Source: Pseudomonadota bacterium
GTDB lineage: Bacteria; Desulfobacterota; Desulfovibrionia; Desulfovibrionales; Desulfovibrionaceae
Reading direction: 5' to 3'
Assembly (NCBI GenBank): GCA_023426275.1
Contig: JAFABC010000017.1
Span: forward strand, 1-9,437
Length of the DNA: 9,437 bases
Shown: one piece after another, positions 1-7,345 of the stretch
Position numbering within the stretch: the stretch's first letter is position 1
Layout of the letters: each line of letters begins with the position of its first letter
The notes under the pieces: generated by a model
What the model was told of the DNA's origin: nothing
The model's input: only the letters and a program-made list of their open reading frames with translations
Databases searched by the model: none
Program-made: the position numbers and the translations under genes

Positions 1-724
1 TGCCTTTTTGCCGGGCCTCGAGCAGATCATCCTCGGCAGCGGCGGCCTGCGTCAGCAACGCCGCCTCCTTGCTGTGGCCCTGCGCGGTCAGCAGCCGGGC
101 CTTGATGTCGGTCTGGTAGTCCTCGGCGTCCCGGGCCTGCTGCTCGATGAGGCTTTGCGTCTCCAGGGCAACCGCCTGCACCAGATCGGCATAGCCCTCG
201 GCCGAATAGAGATTAGATTCCAGCGCGTCGCGCAGGTCTCCGGCCGCGGCGATCTGCTGCTCGTACAGATCCGCCTCGTCGTCCTTGCCCATGGCCCGCA
301 GCAGCCGGGCGTGGGCCGCCTGGGCATTCTCTTCGACGCTGGCGGCGATGTCGTCGTAGAACTGCTGCAGTTCCTTGTCCTGGACGGCTTTGAGACGGTC
401 GAGCTGCTCGGGGGTGTACAGCCCGGACGTTGTCGCGTCCTGATACGCCCAGCCATTGGCGAAATACGCTTCGGACGCGTCGGCATAGGGATCGCCGGCG
501 GCGCGCTTCTCGCGCACGGCCAAGGCCTCGACCGCCTCCCAGGTCGTGCGGCTGATTTCAGCTTCTTTTTGGGCCAGCTCGGCGGCCTGCACGGCCTGGA
601 TTGTGGCCAGGATGGCCGCGTCGTAGCCGGCCTCCCGGGCGTCGGCCAGCTCCTGCTCGGCATCGGCCAGCATCGTCACCTTGTCGGCTTCGTCGTCGCG
701 GCCCTGCGCCTTGAGCAGCCGGGC
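1..724 (-). repeat. About 70-residue repeat array in the tape measure C-terminal part
   Basis: Protein-level repeats start at tape measure residues 1389, 1457, 1527 and 1597 (DNA 724, 520, 310 and 100), spaced 68, 70 and 70 residues. Three units open with a shared helix: ARLLKAQGRDDEAD, ARLLRAMGKDDEAD and ARLLTAQGHSKEAA. The unit at 520 is degenerate (AVREKRAAGDPYADA) but keeps the later part, with an LY or GY near position 34-35 followed by a leucine-rich helix. Units end in acidic/Gln-rich helical sequence. At DNA level the ten bases gcagccgggc recur at 91, 301 and 715. The last unit runs off the window. The composition suggests alpha-helical hairpins or coiled coil. Confidence 0.85.
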
Positions 725-3700
725 ATCCAGGCTGCTCTCGTACTGGTCCATGGCGGCATTATAGTCCGCGATGGCGTCGTTGATGGCGTCCAGGTTGGCC
801 ACCCACTGGGAGGCCTTGCCCCAGGCCTCGAACTCGTCGACGGTCAGGCCGTCCTTGAGAGCCGCGTCAAACGACGTCCAGAAATTATCAACGGCGACCG
901 CGCCGTCGCCCAGCTTGGCGATGGATTCCGTGGCCTTGTCGGTGTAGTAGCTGAGATTTTCGACATAGGCCCCCATGCTGTCGAAGATGTTGCCCGTCAG
1001 GTTGCCCATGATCGAGGCAAAGGCATCCTCGCCGCCGACCGCATCGAGGAGGTCCTGGGCGTAGTCGGCGGCCAGCAGGTTTTCCAGCTGCTGGTCGGTC
1101 ACGGCCAGGGCCTGGCTCCCATCGGACGCATTGGCCGCCAGCTCGGCCAGCTGGTCCGAGGTCGCGCCCATGGACGCGGCCATCGTCAAAATCGCCTGGG
1201 AGGTCCCCTGCGCCGTCTCCACGGTTTTGTCGCGCAGGCTATCAATCTGCTCCTGCGTGATCTGGGCCACGTCCCGGACCTCGTAGCCGTAGGCCGACAA
1301 GGTCCCGGCCACGGTCGAAAAAGCCGCCGAAAACTCCTGGATCTGGTCGTAGTAGATCTGGCCGTCATCGGCCAAGGCATCGAACGCGCCGCGCAGGCCG
1401 GCCTGCTCGAGGGCCCGAAAGGCAAGGAGATTGGTGCCGGCGTCGATGTAATCCCCAAGCTGGTCCTTGGTGATGTTCATGGCCGGCATGGTGAAATTTT
1501 CAATCAGCTTGTCGACGGAAAAGCCCAGATTCTCGGCCGCGTCATCGATGGCTTCGGCCGCGTCCTTGAACGAATCGGAAATCTGGCGCGTGACATCCGG
1601 ATCGACCACGCCCGTGCCAACCACGCTGCCGTCGCTGTAAAAATCGACGCCGCTGACGCTGGTCTGGCCGCCGGAATAGGCGACGTTGTAGCCCTCGGCG
1701 GTCTTGCGGATCTCTTCCTTGGTCTCGCCGAACAGGCTGGTGGCCAGCCCGACCAGCCCGCCGATGGCCCCAACCACGGGCAGGACGGTGCCAAGCACCG
1801 ACGACAGGGAGGTGCCGGACATGGCCGCGACTTCTGCGGCAGAATAGGTGCCGGCCATGGTGGAGGCGGACACCGCCCCCTGGGCGGCCTCGGACGTCCA
1901 GAGCGCGGACGATCCGAGTTGCGACATGTCCACGCCCTCCGAAAAGATCCTGGCCAGGGCATTGCCGCCGCCCACGAACAGACTCGTGCCCGACGCAGCC
2001 GCCGAAGTCAGGGCGTCGCCGACCGAGGACCCGGCCGAGCGGCCGATATAGTCCGCGGCCGTCTGCAACGAGGCCAGGGATTGGCTGTAGGAGCCGCCCC
2101 CGCCGCCTGAGCCGGTCGAAAAATAGTGCGATAACAGGCTGTCCGCGCCGCCGGACCCGCCGCCCGAACCGGAGATGCGGCCCAGGAAGTCCTCGAGCCA
2201 CATCTTGGCCGCGCGCTCCACCATGTCGGCCAGCATGTCGAGCAGCCGCGATTTGAGATTGGCGACGATGTCCTCGATCGACGTGGACGTGTCCCCGGCC
2301 ATGCGCAGGATGTCGCCCAGGCCGCCCGAGACACCGTCGACCACGCCCTCGGTGCTCTCGATGATGCCCTCGGACATGGTGTCCCAGCGTTTTTTCGCCC
2401 GGGTCGTCTCGGACTCGTAGCCGCCAAAAGCCAGCGACCATTTTGCCGCCAGCGTCTCGCCGAAGCTGCCGGCGTATTTCTCCTGTTGTTCAAGTTGCGC
2501 TTTAAGAAAATCATCCCATTTTTCGGCCTCATAGATCTTGTAGGCCGTCTCGTCGGACGCGCCCTGCTTGACCGCTCCGAGATGCTTTTCCAGGGCTTCG
2601 GCCGCATCCTGCCAATAGGCGTCGTCGAGCTTGCCGCCCTCCTCGAGGCGGTCGCGCTGCGTCTGCAACACATGACCCTGATAGGCGTCCCAACGTGCTT
2701 GCGCCCGGGCCGCGGCCTCGGCGTCCTCCTGGTCGGTGTTGGCCCGGGCCGCGCGCAGATCCTCGAGGTACTGCTGATAGCCTTCCAACCAGTCCGCCGC
2801 CTCGAGCTGCCCCGGATCGGACAGATAGGTTCCCATGTCGCGGGCGTACCGCCCGGCTTTGCCGATCTCCTGCTCGAAATCCTTGAGCTGGGCCAGCATG
2901 TGCGCCAGCGGCCACGCCTCCCAGGCCGCCACCCAGGCCTTGGCAAATCCGTCCGTGTCGCCCTTGGCCCCGATGACGGATTTGCGAATGTCCGCGAAAA
3001 TCTTTGAGAATGTCTTGTCGACCTTGAGCGTCTCGCCCTCGAGGCCGCCGGACAGCGAATCGGTCAGGCCGGCAATGGTGGCCTGCACCTGCTCGAAATA
3101 GGCGTCGGCCCGTTCGCCATAGCGCGCGGCCGCGTTGGCCGCCGCGTCCGTGGATTTTTTCGCCCCGCCCAGAGACACCTTGATGCCGTCGATATGCTTC
3201 TTGGCGCTCTTGGCTTGCTTGTCGAAATCATGCGGGAACATGTCGGCCAGTTCCGGGATGGTGCCGGTGTTGTCCCCCGCAATGATGGCCTGGGTCTTTG
3301 CCTCCTTGGCCTGCCGCTCCGCTTCGGCCCGGACCTTGTCCCCGGCCTCCTTGAGCTTTTGGGCCAGTTCGTCAGCGTTGGAAAAGGCCCAATCGCCAAA
3401 GGACATCTCACCCCGGATGACGGCGATACCGGCGGCAATCACATTGGCGAACCGCTGATATTCAACAGCCGCTTTGATGGCCGCAGCTGAAATCAAATCC
3501 ACTGTCGTGGCGATACCGCCCAACGTGGTAATGATCGGGTCCTTGTTCTTCTCGACGGTGTCGGCGAACTCCTCCATCCCGGCAACCATCATGGGGGCCA
3601 GTTCTTCCCCGAACTCAATGGCCACCTGCTTGAGCGTCGCGTCGTAAGTGTCCTTGACGCCTTGTGCCGTATTCCGGAATCGCTCAAACGCCGCGTCCGT

Positions 3701-4888
3701 CGCGCCGGCGCTTTTGCCGACCTGCTCCAGCATACTGTCGTAGCGCTGCCAATCCTGGGCCCCCAGTCCGGCAATGCCGGTGAGCGCCTCGCTGCTCTCG
3801 AACAGCTTGCCCAGGGAAAAACCACTGGCATCGGCCACGGCCTGCAGTTTTTGCAGCGTGCCGGCGAACCCCTCCTGCTTGACCATGGCCTCGCCGGACT
3901 CGTAGCCGAGCGCCTTGAGGACCTTCTGCATGTTGTCGGTCGGCTTGTAGAGGCCGAGCATGATCGACCGCCATTTGGTGGCGGCCTCGGACGTGGAGCC
4001 GGACGTCTGGGTGATCAGGGCGAGGCCGGCGGCCATCTCCTGGGAGGAGACGCCGACCAGGTGCGTGGACGCGGCCACGTCGCCGATAACCGGCACCAGT
4101 TCGCCGAAGGACGTCTGCCCCAGTTTTTCGATGCCGAACAACAAATCCGACGCCTCGGCGGTGTTTTTCAACTCGCCGTCAAAACCGGCCATGACCTTGG
4201 TCAGGGCCTTGATGGTGTCAGCCTGGGCCACGTGGGCCGATTTGGACGCCTTGGCCGACGTCGTCAGCATGTCCATGGCGGCGGCGGACTCGGTCACGCC
4301 GGCGGAAATGGTCTGGTAGTAGCCCTGGACCAGGGATGTCGGATCGCCCAGATTGCGCGGCAAGGCTTTGATGGCCGCGTCGATTTCGCCCAGGCCCTGG
4401 GTCGTGACCTTGGCCATGTCCGTGAGCGCCCCTTCGTAGCCCGCAAAAGCGTCGAACGCTTGGCCGGCCGCGTGGACGCCTTCACGCACGGACAAATAGG
4501 CGGCGGCCAGGGCCCCGGCTTTCTTGGCCAGCTTGCCGAAGGACAGGGATGACTTGTCTGCTGCCTGGGTGGTGATGCCGAGCTGATTACCCAGCCGTTT
4601 ATATTCGGCGGTCGTCAGCCCGGCATACCGTTTGAGGTTGTCCAGGGCGCGAGTTGCGGAGTCGGCGGCCAGCCCACGACGCATCCGATTTTCGAGGCTG
4701 GCCATTTCCCGGTCGGTCAGCCCGGCCGCCTCGCCGGCCTTGCGCATGGCGGTCCCGGTGCGCTTCATCCGGCGTTCGACGTTGTCGGCAAACGCGTCGG
4801 ACAGCTTGTCCGATTTTTTCAGCGCCGCCTCGAACTGTCGGCCGTCTGCGGTGATGTCCACCCCGAGAGTGCCGGCCCGAATCCGCAT
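1..4888 (-). CDS. Phage tail tape measure protein (3' end beyond the left edge)
   Basis: This protein sets tail length and scaffolds tube polymerisation. I scanned the frame for stops: it is open from ATG 4888 to the left edge, giving at least 1629 residues. The start follows the preceding TAG directly and has an AGGAG at 4895-4899. Domains seen: a helical N-terminus beginning MRIRAGTLGVDITADG; a TP901-type tape measure core at about residues 140-335, including VGVSSQEMAAGLALITQ (278-294); a long helical middle; a region resembling the lambda gpH C-terminal domain at about 820-905; a Gly/Ser-rich linker at about 903-933; a membrane-like hydrophobic segment at 1028-1054; a further helical region; and about 70-residue repeats from 1389 to the edge. 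A tail protein of this length just after a G/GT chaperone pair is the canonical arrangement. At the usual 0.15 nm per residue the tail would be very long (240 nm or more), if all of it acts as ruler. Family assignment is from motif recognition, not a search. Confidence 0.96.
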   Translation of the reverse strand, partial: MRIRAGTLGVDITADGRQFEAALKKSDKLSDAFADNVERRMKRTGTAMRKAGEAAGLTDREMASLENRMRRGLAADSATRALDNLKRYAGLTTAEYKRLGNQLGITTQAADKSSLSFGKLAKKAGALAAAYLSVREGVHAAGQAFDAFAGYEGALTDMAKVTTQGLGEIDAAIKALPRNLGDPTSLVQGYYQTISAGVTESAAAMDMLTTSAKASKSAHVAQADTIKALTKVMAGFDGELKNTAEASDLLFGIEKLGQTSFGELVPVIGDVAASTHLVGVSSQEMAAGLALITQTSGSTSEAATKWRSIMLGLYKPTDNMQKVLKALGYESGEAMVKQEGFAGTLQKLQAVADASGFSLGKLFESSEALTGIAGLGAQDWQRYDSMLEQVGKSAGATDAAFERFRNTAQGVKDTYDATLKQVAIEFGEELAPMMVAGMEEFADTVEKNKDPIITTLGGIATTVDLISAAAIKAAVEYQRFANVIAAGIAVIRGEMSFGDWAFSNADELAQKLKEAGDKVRAEAERQAKEAKTQAIIAGDNTGTIPELADMFPHDFDKQAKSAKKHIDGIKVSLGGAKKSTDAAANAAARYGERADAYFEQVQATIAGLTDSLSGGLEGETLKVDKTFSKIFADIRKSVIGAKGDTDGFAKAWVAAWEAWPLAHMLAQLKDFEQEIGKAGRYARDMGTYLSDPGQLEAADWLEGYQQYLEDLRAARANTDQEDAEAAARAQARWDAYQGHVLQTQRDRLEEGGKLDDAYWQDAAEALEKHLGAVKQGASDETAYKIYEAEKWDDFLKAQLEQQEKYAGSFGETLAAKWSLAFGGYESETTRAKKRWDTMSEGIIESTEGVVDGVSGGLGDILRMAGDTSTSIEDIVANLKSRLLDMLADMVERAAKMWLEDFLGRISGSGGGSGGADSLLSHYFSTGSGGGGGSYSQSLASLQTAADYIGRSAGSSVGDALTSAAASGTSLFVGGGNALARIFSEGVDMSQLGSSALWTSEAAQGAVSASTMAGTYSAAEVAAMSGTSLSSVLGTVLPVVGAIGGLVGLATSLFGETKEEIRKTAEGYNVAYSGGQTSVSGVDFYSDGSVVGTGVVDPDVTRQISDSFKDAAEAIDDAAENLGFSVDKLIENFTMPAMNITKDQLGDYIDAGTNLLAFRALEQAGLRGAFDALADDGQIYYDQIQEFSAAFSTVAGTLSAYGYEVRDVAQITQEQIDSLRDKTVETAQGTSQAILTMAASMGATSDQLAELAANASDGSQALAVTDQQLENLLAADYAQDLLDAVGGEDAFASIMGNLTGNIFDSMGAYVENLSYYTDKATESIAKLGDGAVAVDNFWTSFDAALKDGLTVDEFEAWGKASQWVANLDAINDAIADYNAAMDQYESSLDARLLKAQGRDDEADKVTMLADAEQELADAREAGYDAAILATIQAVQAAELAQKEAEISRTTWEAVEALAVREKRAAGDPYADASEAYFANGWAYQDATTSGLYTPEQLDRLKAVQDKELQQFYDDIAASVEENAQAAHARLLRAMGKDDEADLYEQQIAAAGDLRDALESNLYSAEGYADLVQAVALETQSLIEQQARDAEDYQTDIKARLLTAQGHSKEAALLTQAAAAEDDLLEARQKG

Positions 4889-5676
4889 CTATCGCTCCTG
4901 TCGCTGCTTTTCTTCGGCGCGCCGCTCGCGCTCCGAGGCCTGTGCGTCGAGCACGATGCCGGCCAGATGCTGCACCTGCTCCATCACCTCGCCCTGATTG
5001 GCCGTCCCTTCCAGGTCCATGATGCACTTGACCGCCAGCACGTTGATATCGAGAGGCACGCCCATGGGCCCGACGACCAATTGCCCGGCGCAGCGCATGT
5101 AGATGCGGCAGGCCTCGGCATTGTAGGGATGCACCTCGGGCCGGCAGGTGGCGCACGGCGGCCCGTTTTTCTTGCGTTCCCGTTCGGTCGGGGTGTCCCA
5201 CCGGGTGATGGCATAGGCGCGCCGGCAAGCCTCGCACGACAAATGCCCCACCCCGGCCAGCCACCGGCCTAGCTCGACGCGTTTTTTCTGGCCGCCTCCT
5301 GTTCCGCCTCGACCTCGTCGGCCAGCTCGCCCCGGAGCTTGCCGACCAGCGGCCCGAACTCCTCGTTGTCCCGGGCCAGCAGGATCTTGTTGGCGTCCGT
5401 GCACTCCAGGGGCTTGCCGTCGACACCGAAGACGTTTTCCCAGTCGGCCACGGCCGCGCACACCCAGACGTAGCGCTTGTCGCCCGTGGCCGGGTTCACG
5501 CGCACCTCGCTGCGCATCTTGCCGTCGGCGTCGGGGCGCAGCATGGTCTCATAGAGCGCTATATTGTCCTCGATGTCGCGCTTCTCGCCGGGTTTCAGGT
5601 GTTTGATGCACAGGCGGCCCTTGTCCGGATCGTCCGGGATATCCGACCATTTGGTCTTTTCGGTGGTCACACGCAT
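4889..5676 (-). CDS. Tail assembly chaperone, long form (GT-type fusion by -1 frameshift)
   Basis: Predicted 262-residue product: residues 1-132 come from the short chaperone frame, then the ribosome slips back one base at 5281-5287 and reads 130 more residues to the TAG at 4889-4891. The extension reads RVELGRWLAGVGHLSCEAC and onward. It holds two Cys pairs, C148-x2-C151 and C175-x2-C178, consistent with a zinc ribbon, then NAEACRIYMRC and a VGPMGVPLDINVLAVK stretch that resembles the DUF1799-type T domain of long-tailed phages, and a charged C-terminus. In lambda the equivalent gpGT binds the tape measure through T and recruits tube subunits through G. The extension has no well-supported start of its own, and its stop abuts the tape measure ATG. 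Fusion is inferred from sequence and precedent. The frameshift rate is unknown. Confidence 0.82.
5255..5300 (-). promoter_or_regulatory. Programmed -1 ribosomal frameshift signal
   Basis: Reading the minus strand: an internal AGGAGG at 5300-5295, seven bases, the heptamer A AAA AAC at 5287-5281 in the correct X XXY YYZ phase (codons AGA AAA AAC), an 11-base spacer, then a GGCCGG-TGG-CTGGCC hairpin at 5269-5255 (six pairs, one of them G-U). The first base of the stem is the last base of the zero-frame stop TAG (5271-5269). After a -1 slip the next codon is CGC and the frame stays open to 4892. The AGGAGG resembles the internal Shine-Dalgarno stimulator of dnaX frameshifting, although there the spacing is about ten bases. 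The heptamer and phase are seen directly; stimulatory roles are inferred. Confidence 0.85.
5269..5676 (-). CDS. Tail assembly chaperone, short form (G-type)
   Basis: 135-residue soluble, acidic protein starting MRVTTEKTKWSDIPDDPDKG at ATG 5676, with a GAGGA Shine-Dalgarno-like element about six bases upstream. It lies between the tube gene (33-base gap) and the tape measure, the position of gpG-type tail assembly chaperones. These bind the tape measure during assembly and are absent from the finished virion. Its last codons run AGA AAA AAC GCG TCG AGC TAG, so the slippery heptamer sits four codons before the stop and most ribosomes should terminate here with ...KNASS. The C-terminal third is Glu-rich and helical. 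Sequence identity to named families is not obvious by eye. The assignment rests on position, size and the frameshift architecture. Confidence 0.85.
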   Translation of the reverse strand: MRVTTEKTKWSDIPDDPDKGRLCIKHLKPGEKRDIEDNIALYETMLRPDADGKMRSEVRVNPATGDKRYVWVCAAVADWENVFGVDGKPLECTDANKILLARDNEEFGPLVGKLRGELADEVEAEQEAARKNASS

Positions 5677-5709
5677 GGGGGGTCCTCTTTGTTTCAGGCT
5701 TGTGGCGGC

Positions 5710-6402
5710 TTACAGCGTGCCGCCGTGCAGGGTGATTTCGACGCCGGCCGCCTCGTCCACGATGGCCTTGACGCTGCTGTCCAGGGTCAGCGTGCCGGCT
5801 TCCACGGCCGTCACCAGATGCTGCCCGGCATTGCCAGCCGAGTCCTCGACAATGAGCGTCTGCCCGGCGGCAAAGCCGGCCTCGACAAAGCCGTTGCCTG
5901 TGTCGGTGATGGTGTTGTCGGCCGCGACAAAGGCGAGGGTGTCGGCCGTGAGATGCTTGACGAACATGGCGAACAGGCCGCCGCAGGTCATTTCGCCGGA
6001 GAGCGAGAAGATGCCGTTCTTGTCGGTCTCGCCGGGCGAGTGGCTGGACACCTGCCAGACCGAAGCCGGGTCATTGGCCAGATCCGGCGCCAGGAAGTTG
6101 TCGTAATCGATGTACACGCGCGCATCGTTGAACTTGGCGTTGTCCTTGAGGTACTGCTTGAGAACGTCCTGGCCCTGGGTGTCGCCGGTCAGCATGTTGC
6201 CGGAATAGGTGATGCGGCCGAACTTGCCGGTGGTGGTGAACTCGATGTCGAAATCCCGCCGGAACTCCGAAGCGGTGATCACTTCGCGGGTCAGGCTCGG
6301 CAGGCCGAGTTTGTTGAGCCCCTTGACAATGGCCTGCGCGGCCGTCCCGAATTTGAGGACCAGCGCCGCGTCCACGGCGAGCTGGAAATTGGGGCGCTCC
6401 AT
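5710..6402 (-). CDS. Major tail tube protein
   Basis: 230-residue protein forming the hexameric rings of the tail tube. ATG 6402 has an AAGGAG about six bases upstream, and the gene begins nine bases after the terminator gene stops. Residues 1 to about 150 are mixed alpha/beta with a tube-like pattern, including FDIEFTTTGKFGRITYSGNM (51-70). Residues about 152-230 form a Gly-, Thr- and Val-rich beta segment (TITDTGNGFVEAGFAAGQTL, then LTLDSS) that looks like a separate appended module of the kind seen on other phage tube proteins. Identification relies on position between terminator and chaperone, size and composition. There is no sheath gene beside it, so a siphovirus-type tail is favoured. 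Confidence 0.82.
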   Translation of the reverse strand: MERPNFQLAVDAALVLKFGTAAQAIVKGLNKLGLPSLTREVITASEFRRDFDIEFTTTGKFGRITYSGNMLTGDTQGQDVLKQYLKDNAKFNDARVYIDYDNFLAPDLANDPASVWQVSSHSPGETDKNGIFSLSGEMTCGGLFAMFVKHLTADTLAFVAADNTITDTGNGFVEAGFAAGQTLIVEDSAGNAGQHLVTAVEAGTLTLDSSVKAIVDEAAGVEITLHGGTL

Positions 6403-6411
6403 GGCGTCTCC

Positions 6412-6840
6412 TTATTGTGTCGTTTCGACGGTGCCCGACAGCTGGATGCCAGCCCCCCAGACTCCGTCCTCGTCCGGCAGGGAGGGGACATCCCCTCCCC
6501 GCGAAAACTCGAAATCCTTGAGCCCCGCGCCGGGGATCGTCCGGCCCTCGAACAGATCGGACGCCTGGGAGGCCAGCTCCTCGGCGGCCAGGGAATCATC
6601 GGCAAAGACCATGATCTGCACGGTCACGTCGTCGATGCGCTCGGTCAGGGTGTCCCGGGATCTGGCCGGCAGGATGGACAGCACGGCATAGGGGCGCGAC
6701 CACTCCCGGGGAGCGTCGACATAGGCCAGCCGGCCGCCGATGCCCGTGCAAAACGGATGATCGGCATGGAGCGCGAACCACGCGGCCAGGGCCACGCGCA
6801 GCTTCGGCCGCACGGATCCACGCGTGGCCAGACGGCTCAC
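6412..6840 (-). CDS. Tail terminator protein (gpU / DUF3168-like)
   Basis: 142 residues. The GTG start at 6840 overlaps the upstream stop as GTGA and is preceded by a G-rich AAGGGGGGTGA. Terminator proteins cap the finished tube and join it to the neck. The layout fits: an N-terminal helix (PKLRVALAAWFALHA), a central beta stretch (PYAVLSILPARSRDTLTERI, then VTVQIMVFADD), a helix with LAAEELASQASDLFEG, and a C-terminal strand (AGIQLSGTVETTQ). This strand-helix-strand plan with a conserved 'v.v.va....a..la' helix is that of DUF3168/gpU-like terminators. Its place between the gp10-like gene and the tube gene supports it. A related minor tail protein is the alternative. Confidence 0.75.
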   Translation of the reverse strand: MSRLATRGSVRPKLRVALAAWFALHADHPFCTGIGGRLAYVDAPREWSRPYAVLSILPARSRDTLTERIDDVTVQIMVFADDSLAAEELASQASDLFEGRTIPGAGLKDFEFSRGGDVPSLPDEDGVWGAGIQLSGTVETTQ

Positions 6841-7154
6841 AGATCACCCCCCTTCACGCGGTCGGCCACGCGCTCAAGATCAAATACAGCCGCGCCGCCG
6901 CGCATGAAGGCCTTGCCCGGATGTCCGTGCGATCCGAATTCCTGGAACGGTCCATAGGGGACATCCGTTTCGATGACCCCGGTGATGACAGCCCCATCAC
7001 GTTCGGTTTTGCCCTCGATGGACTCCTGCAACCGGCCAGTCTTACGCGGGCAACGCCGCTTGGCCTCGGGCACCACGGCCTCCTGGATCTCCTCGTCAAC
7101 AGCCGATTCGACGCGGTCCATGATCTGCTCGAAGCAGTCCGAGAACATGCCCAT
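6837..7154 (-). CDS. HK97 gp10-like neck/tail completion protein
   Basis: 105 residues from ATG 7154, whose first base is also the last base of the preceding TAA (TAATG junction). Family hallmarks are visible: an amphipathic N-terminal helix, CPRKTGRLQES at 35-45 (the 'P..TG.L..S' motif), and YGPFQEFGSHGHPGKAFMRG at 67-86 (the 'Y....E.G....PfmRp' motif). HK97 gp10-like proteins act at the head-tail interface in long-tailed phages, usually next to the terminator gene, as here. The C-terminus is a basic/acidic helix. The gene overlaps the terminator gene by four bases, implying translational coupling. Confidence 0.88.
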   Translation of the reverse strand: MGMFSDCFEQIMDRVESAVDEEIQEAVVPEAKRRCPRKTGRLQESIEGKTERDGAVITGVIETDVPYGPFQEFGSHGHPGKAFMRGGAAVFDLERVADRVKGGDL

Positions 7155-7345
7155 TACGGCAACTCCCAGGGCGTCGTCGGTCGGATGGCGTGGCGACCGA
7201 CCTTCAGCAGCGGGCGGTCGCCCGGGAACACATAGAATTCGACGCTGCTGGCGTGATCCATCAAACGGATCCGCTCGCCGTTGAGCACGACGAACTCCAG
7301 CTGACGCGGGTCAAGAGGACAGTTGATGATCAATTCACCGCTCAC
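7154..7345 (-). CDS. Small protein of unknown function in the neck gene cluster
   Basis: 63 residues (MSGELIINCPLDPRQLEFVV through RPTTPWELP). I do not recognise it. The GTG start at 7345 overlaps the connector stop as GTGA and has a strong AGGAGGGG at 7358-7351, so the start and translation are well supported. It is predicted to be mostly beta: alternating hydrophobic runs (ELIINC, LEFVVLNGERIRLM, VEFYVFPG, LLKVGRHAI), no membrane segment, one Cys. Position between a connector and a gp10-like gene suggests a small neck or head-tail completion component, or an assembly factor. That is inference from context only. Confidence 0.8.
   Translation of the reverse strand: MSGELIINCPLDPRQLEFVVLNGERIRLMDHASSVEFYVFPGDRPLLKVGRHAIRPTTPWELP

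Noticed and set aside
8..2110. 700-codon open frame on the plus strand
   Set aside because: It is exactly antisense, codon-register to codon-register, to the tape measure gene. GC-rich codon bias suppresses stops on the opposite strand. Its product is low-complexity Gly/Leu/Arg-rich, without motifs or a ribosome site.
2389..2395. Another AAAAAAC heptamer within the tape measure gene
   Set aside because: Its phase is AAA AAA CGC, so it does not fit X XXY YYZ in the zero frame, and both alternative frames lack tail-like coding. AAAAAAT runs at about 3158-3164 and 4812-4818 are also out of phase.
1542..2946. Minus-strand open frames of 299 and 312 codons in other registers
   Set aside because: They lie inside the tape measure frame, which I read as stop-free throughout. 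Arg/Pro/Ser-rich products are typical of frame shadows.
3662..4552. Plus-strand open frame (and a similar one at 7396-8304)
   Set aside because: Antisense to the tape measure and connector genes respectively. Composition is Arg/Gly-rich, with no ribosome site or motif.
4889..5461. Upstream extension of the zinc-ribbon frame before the slippery site
   Set aside because: The part before 5281 is Arg/Gly-rich shadow of the short chaperone gene. Real coding character begins only after the heptamer, which supports frameshifting rather than an independent start at 5461.
5599..6957. 452-codon open frame on the plus strand
   Set aside because: It crosses four well-supported minus-strand genes (chaperone, tube, terminator, gp10-like) and shows no recognisable domain. 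A bias artefact.
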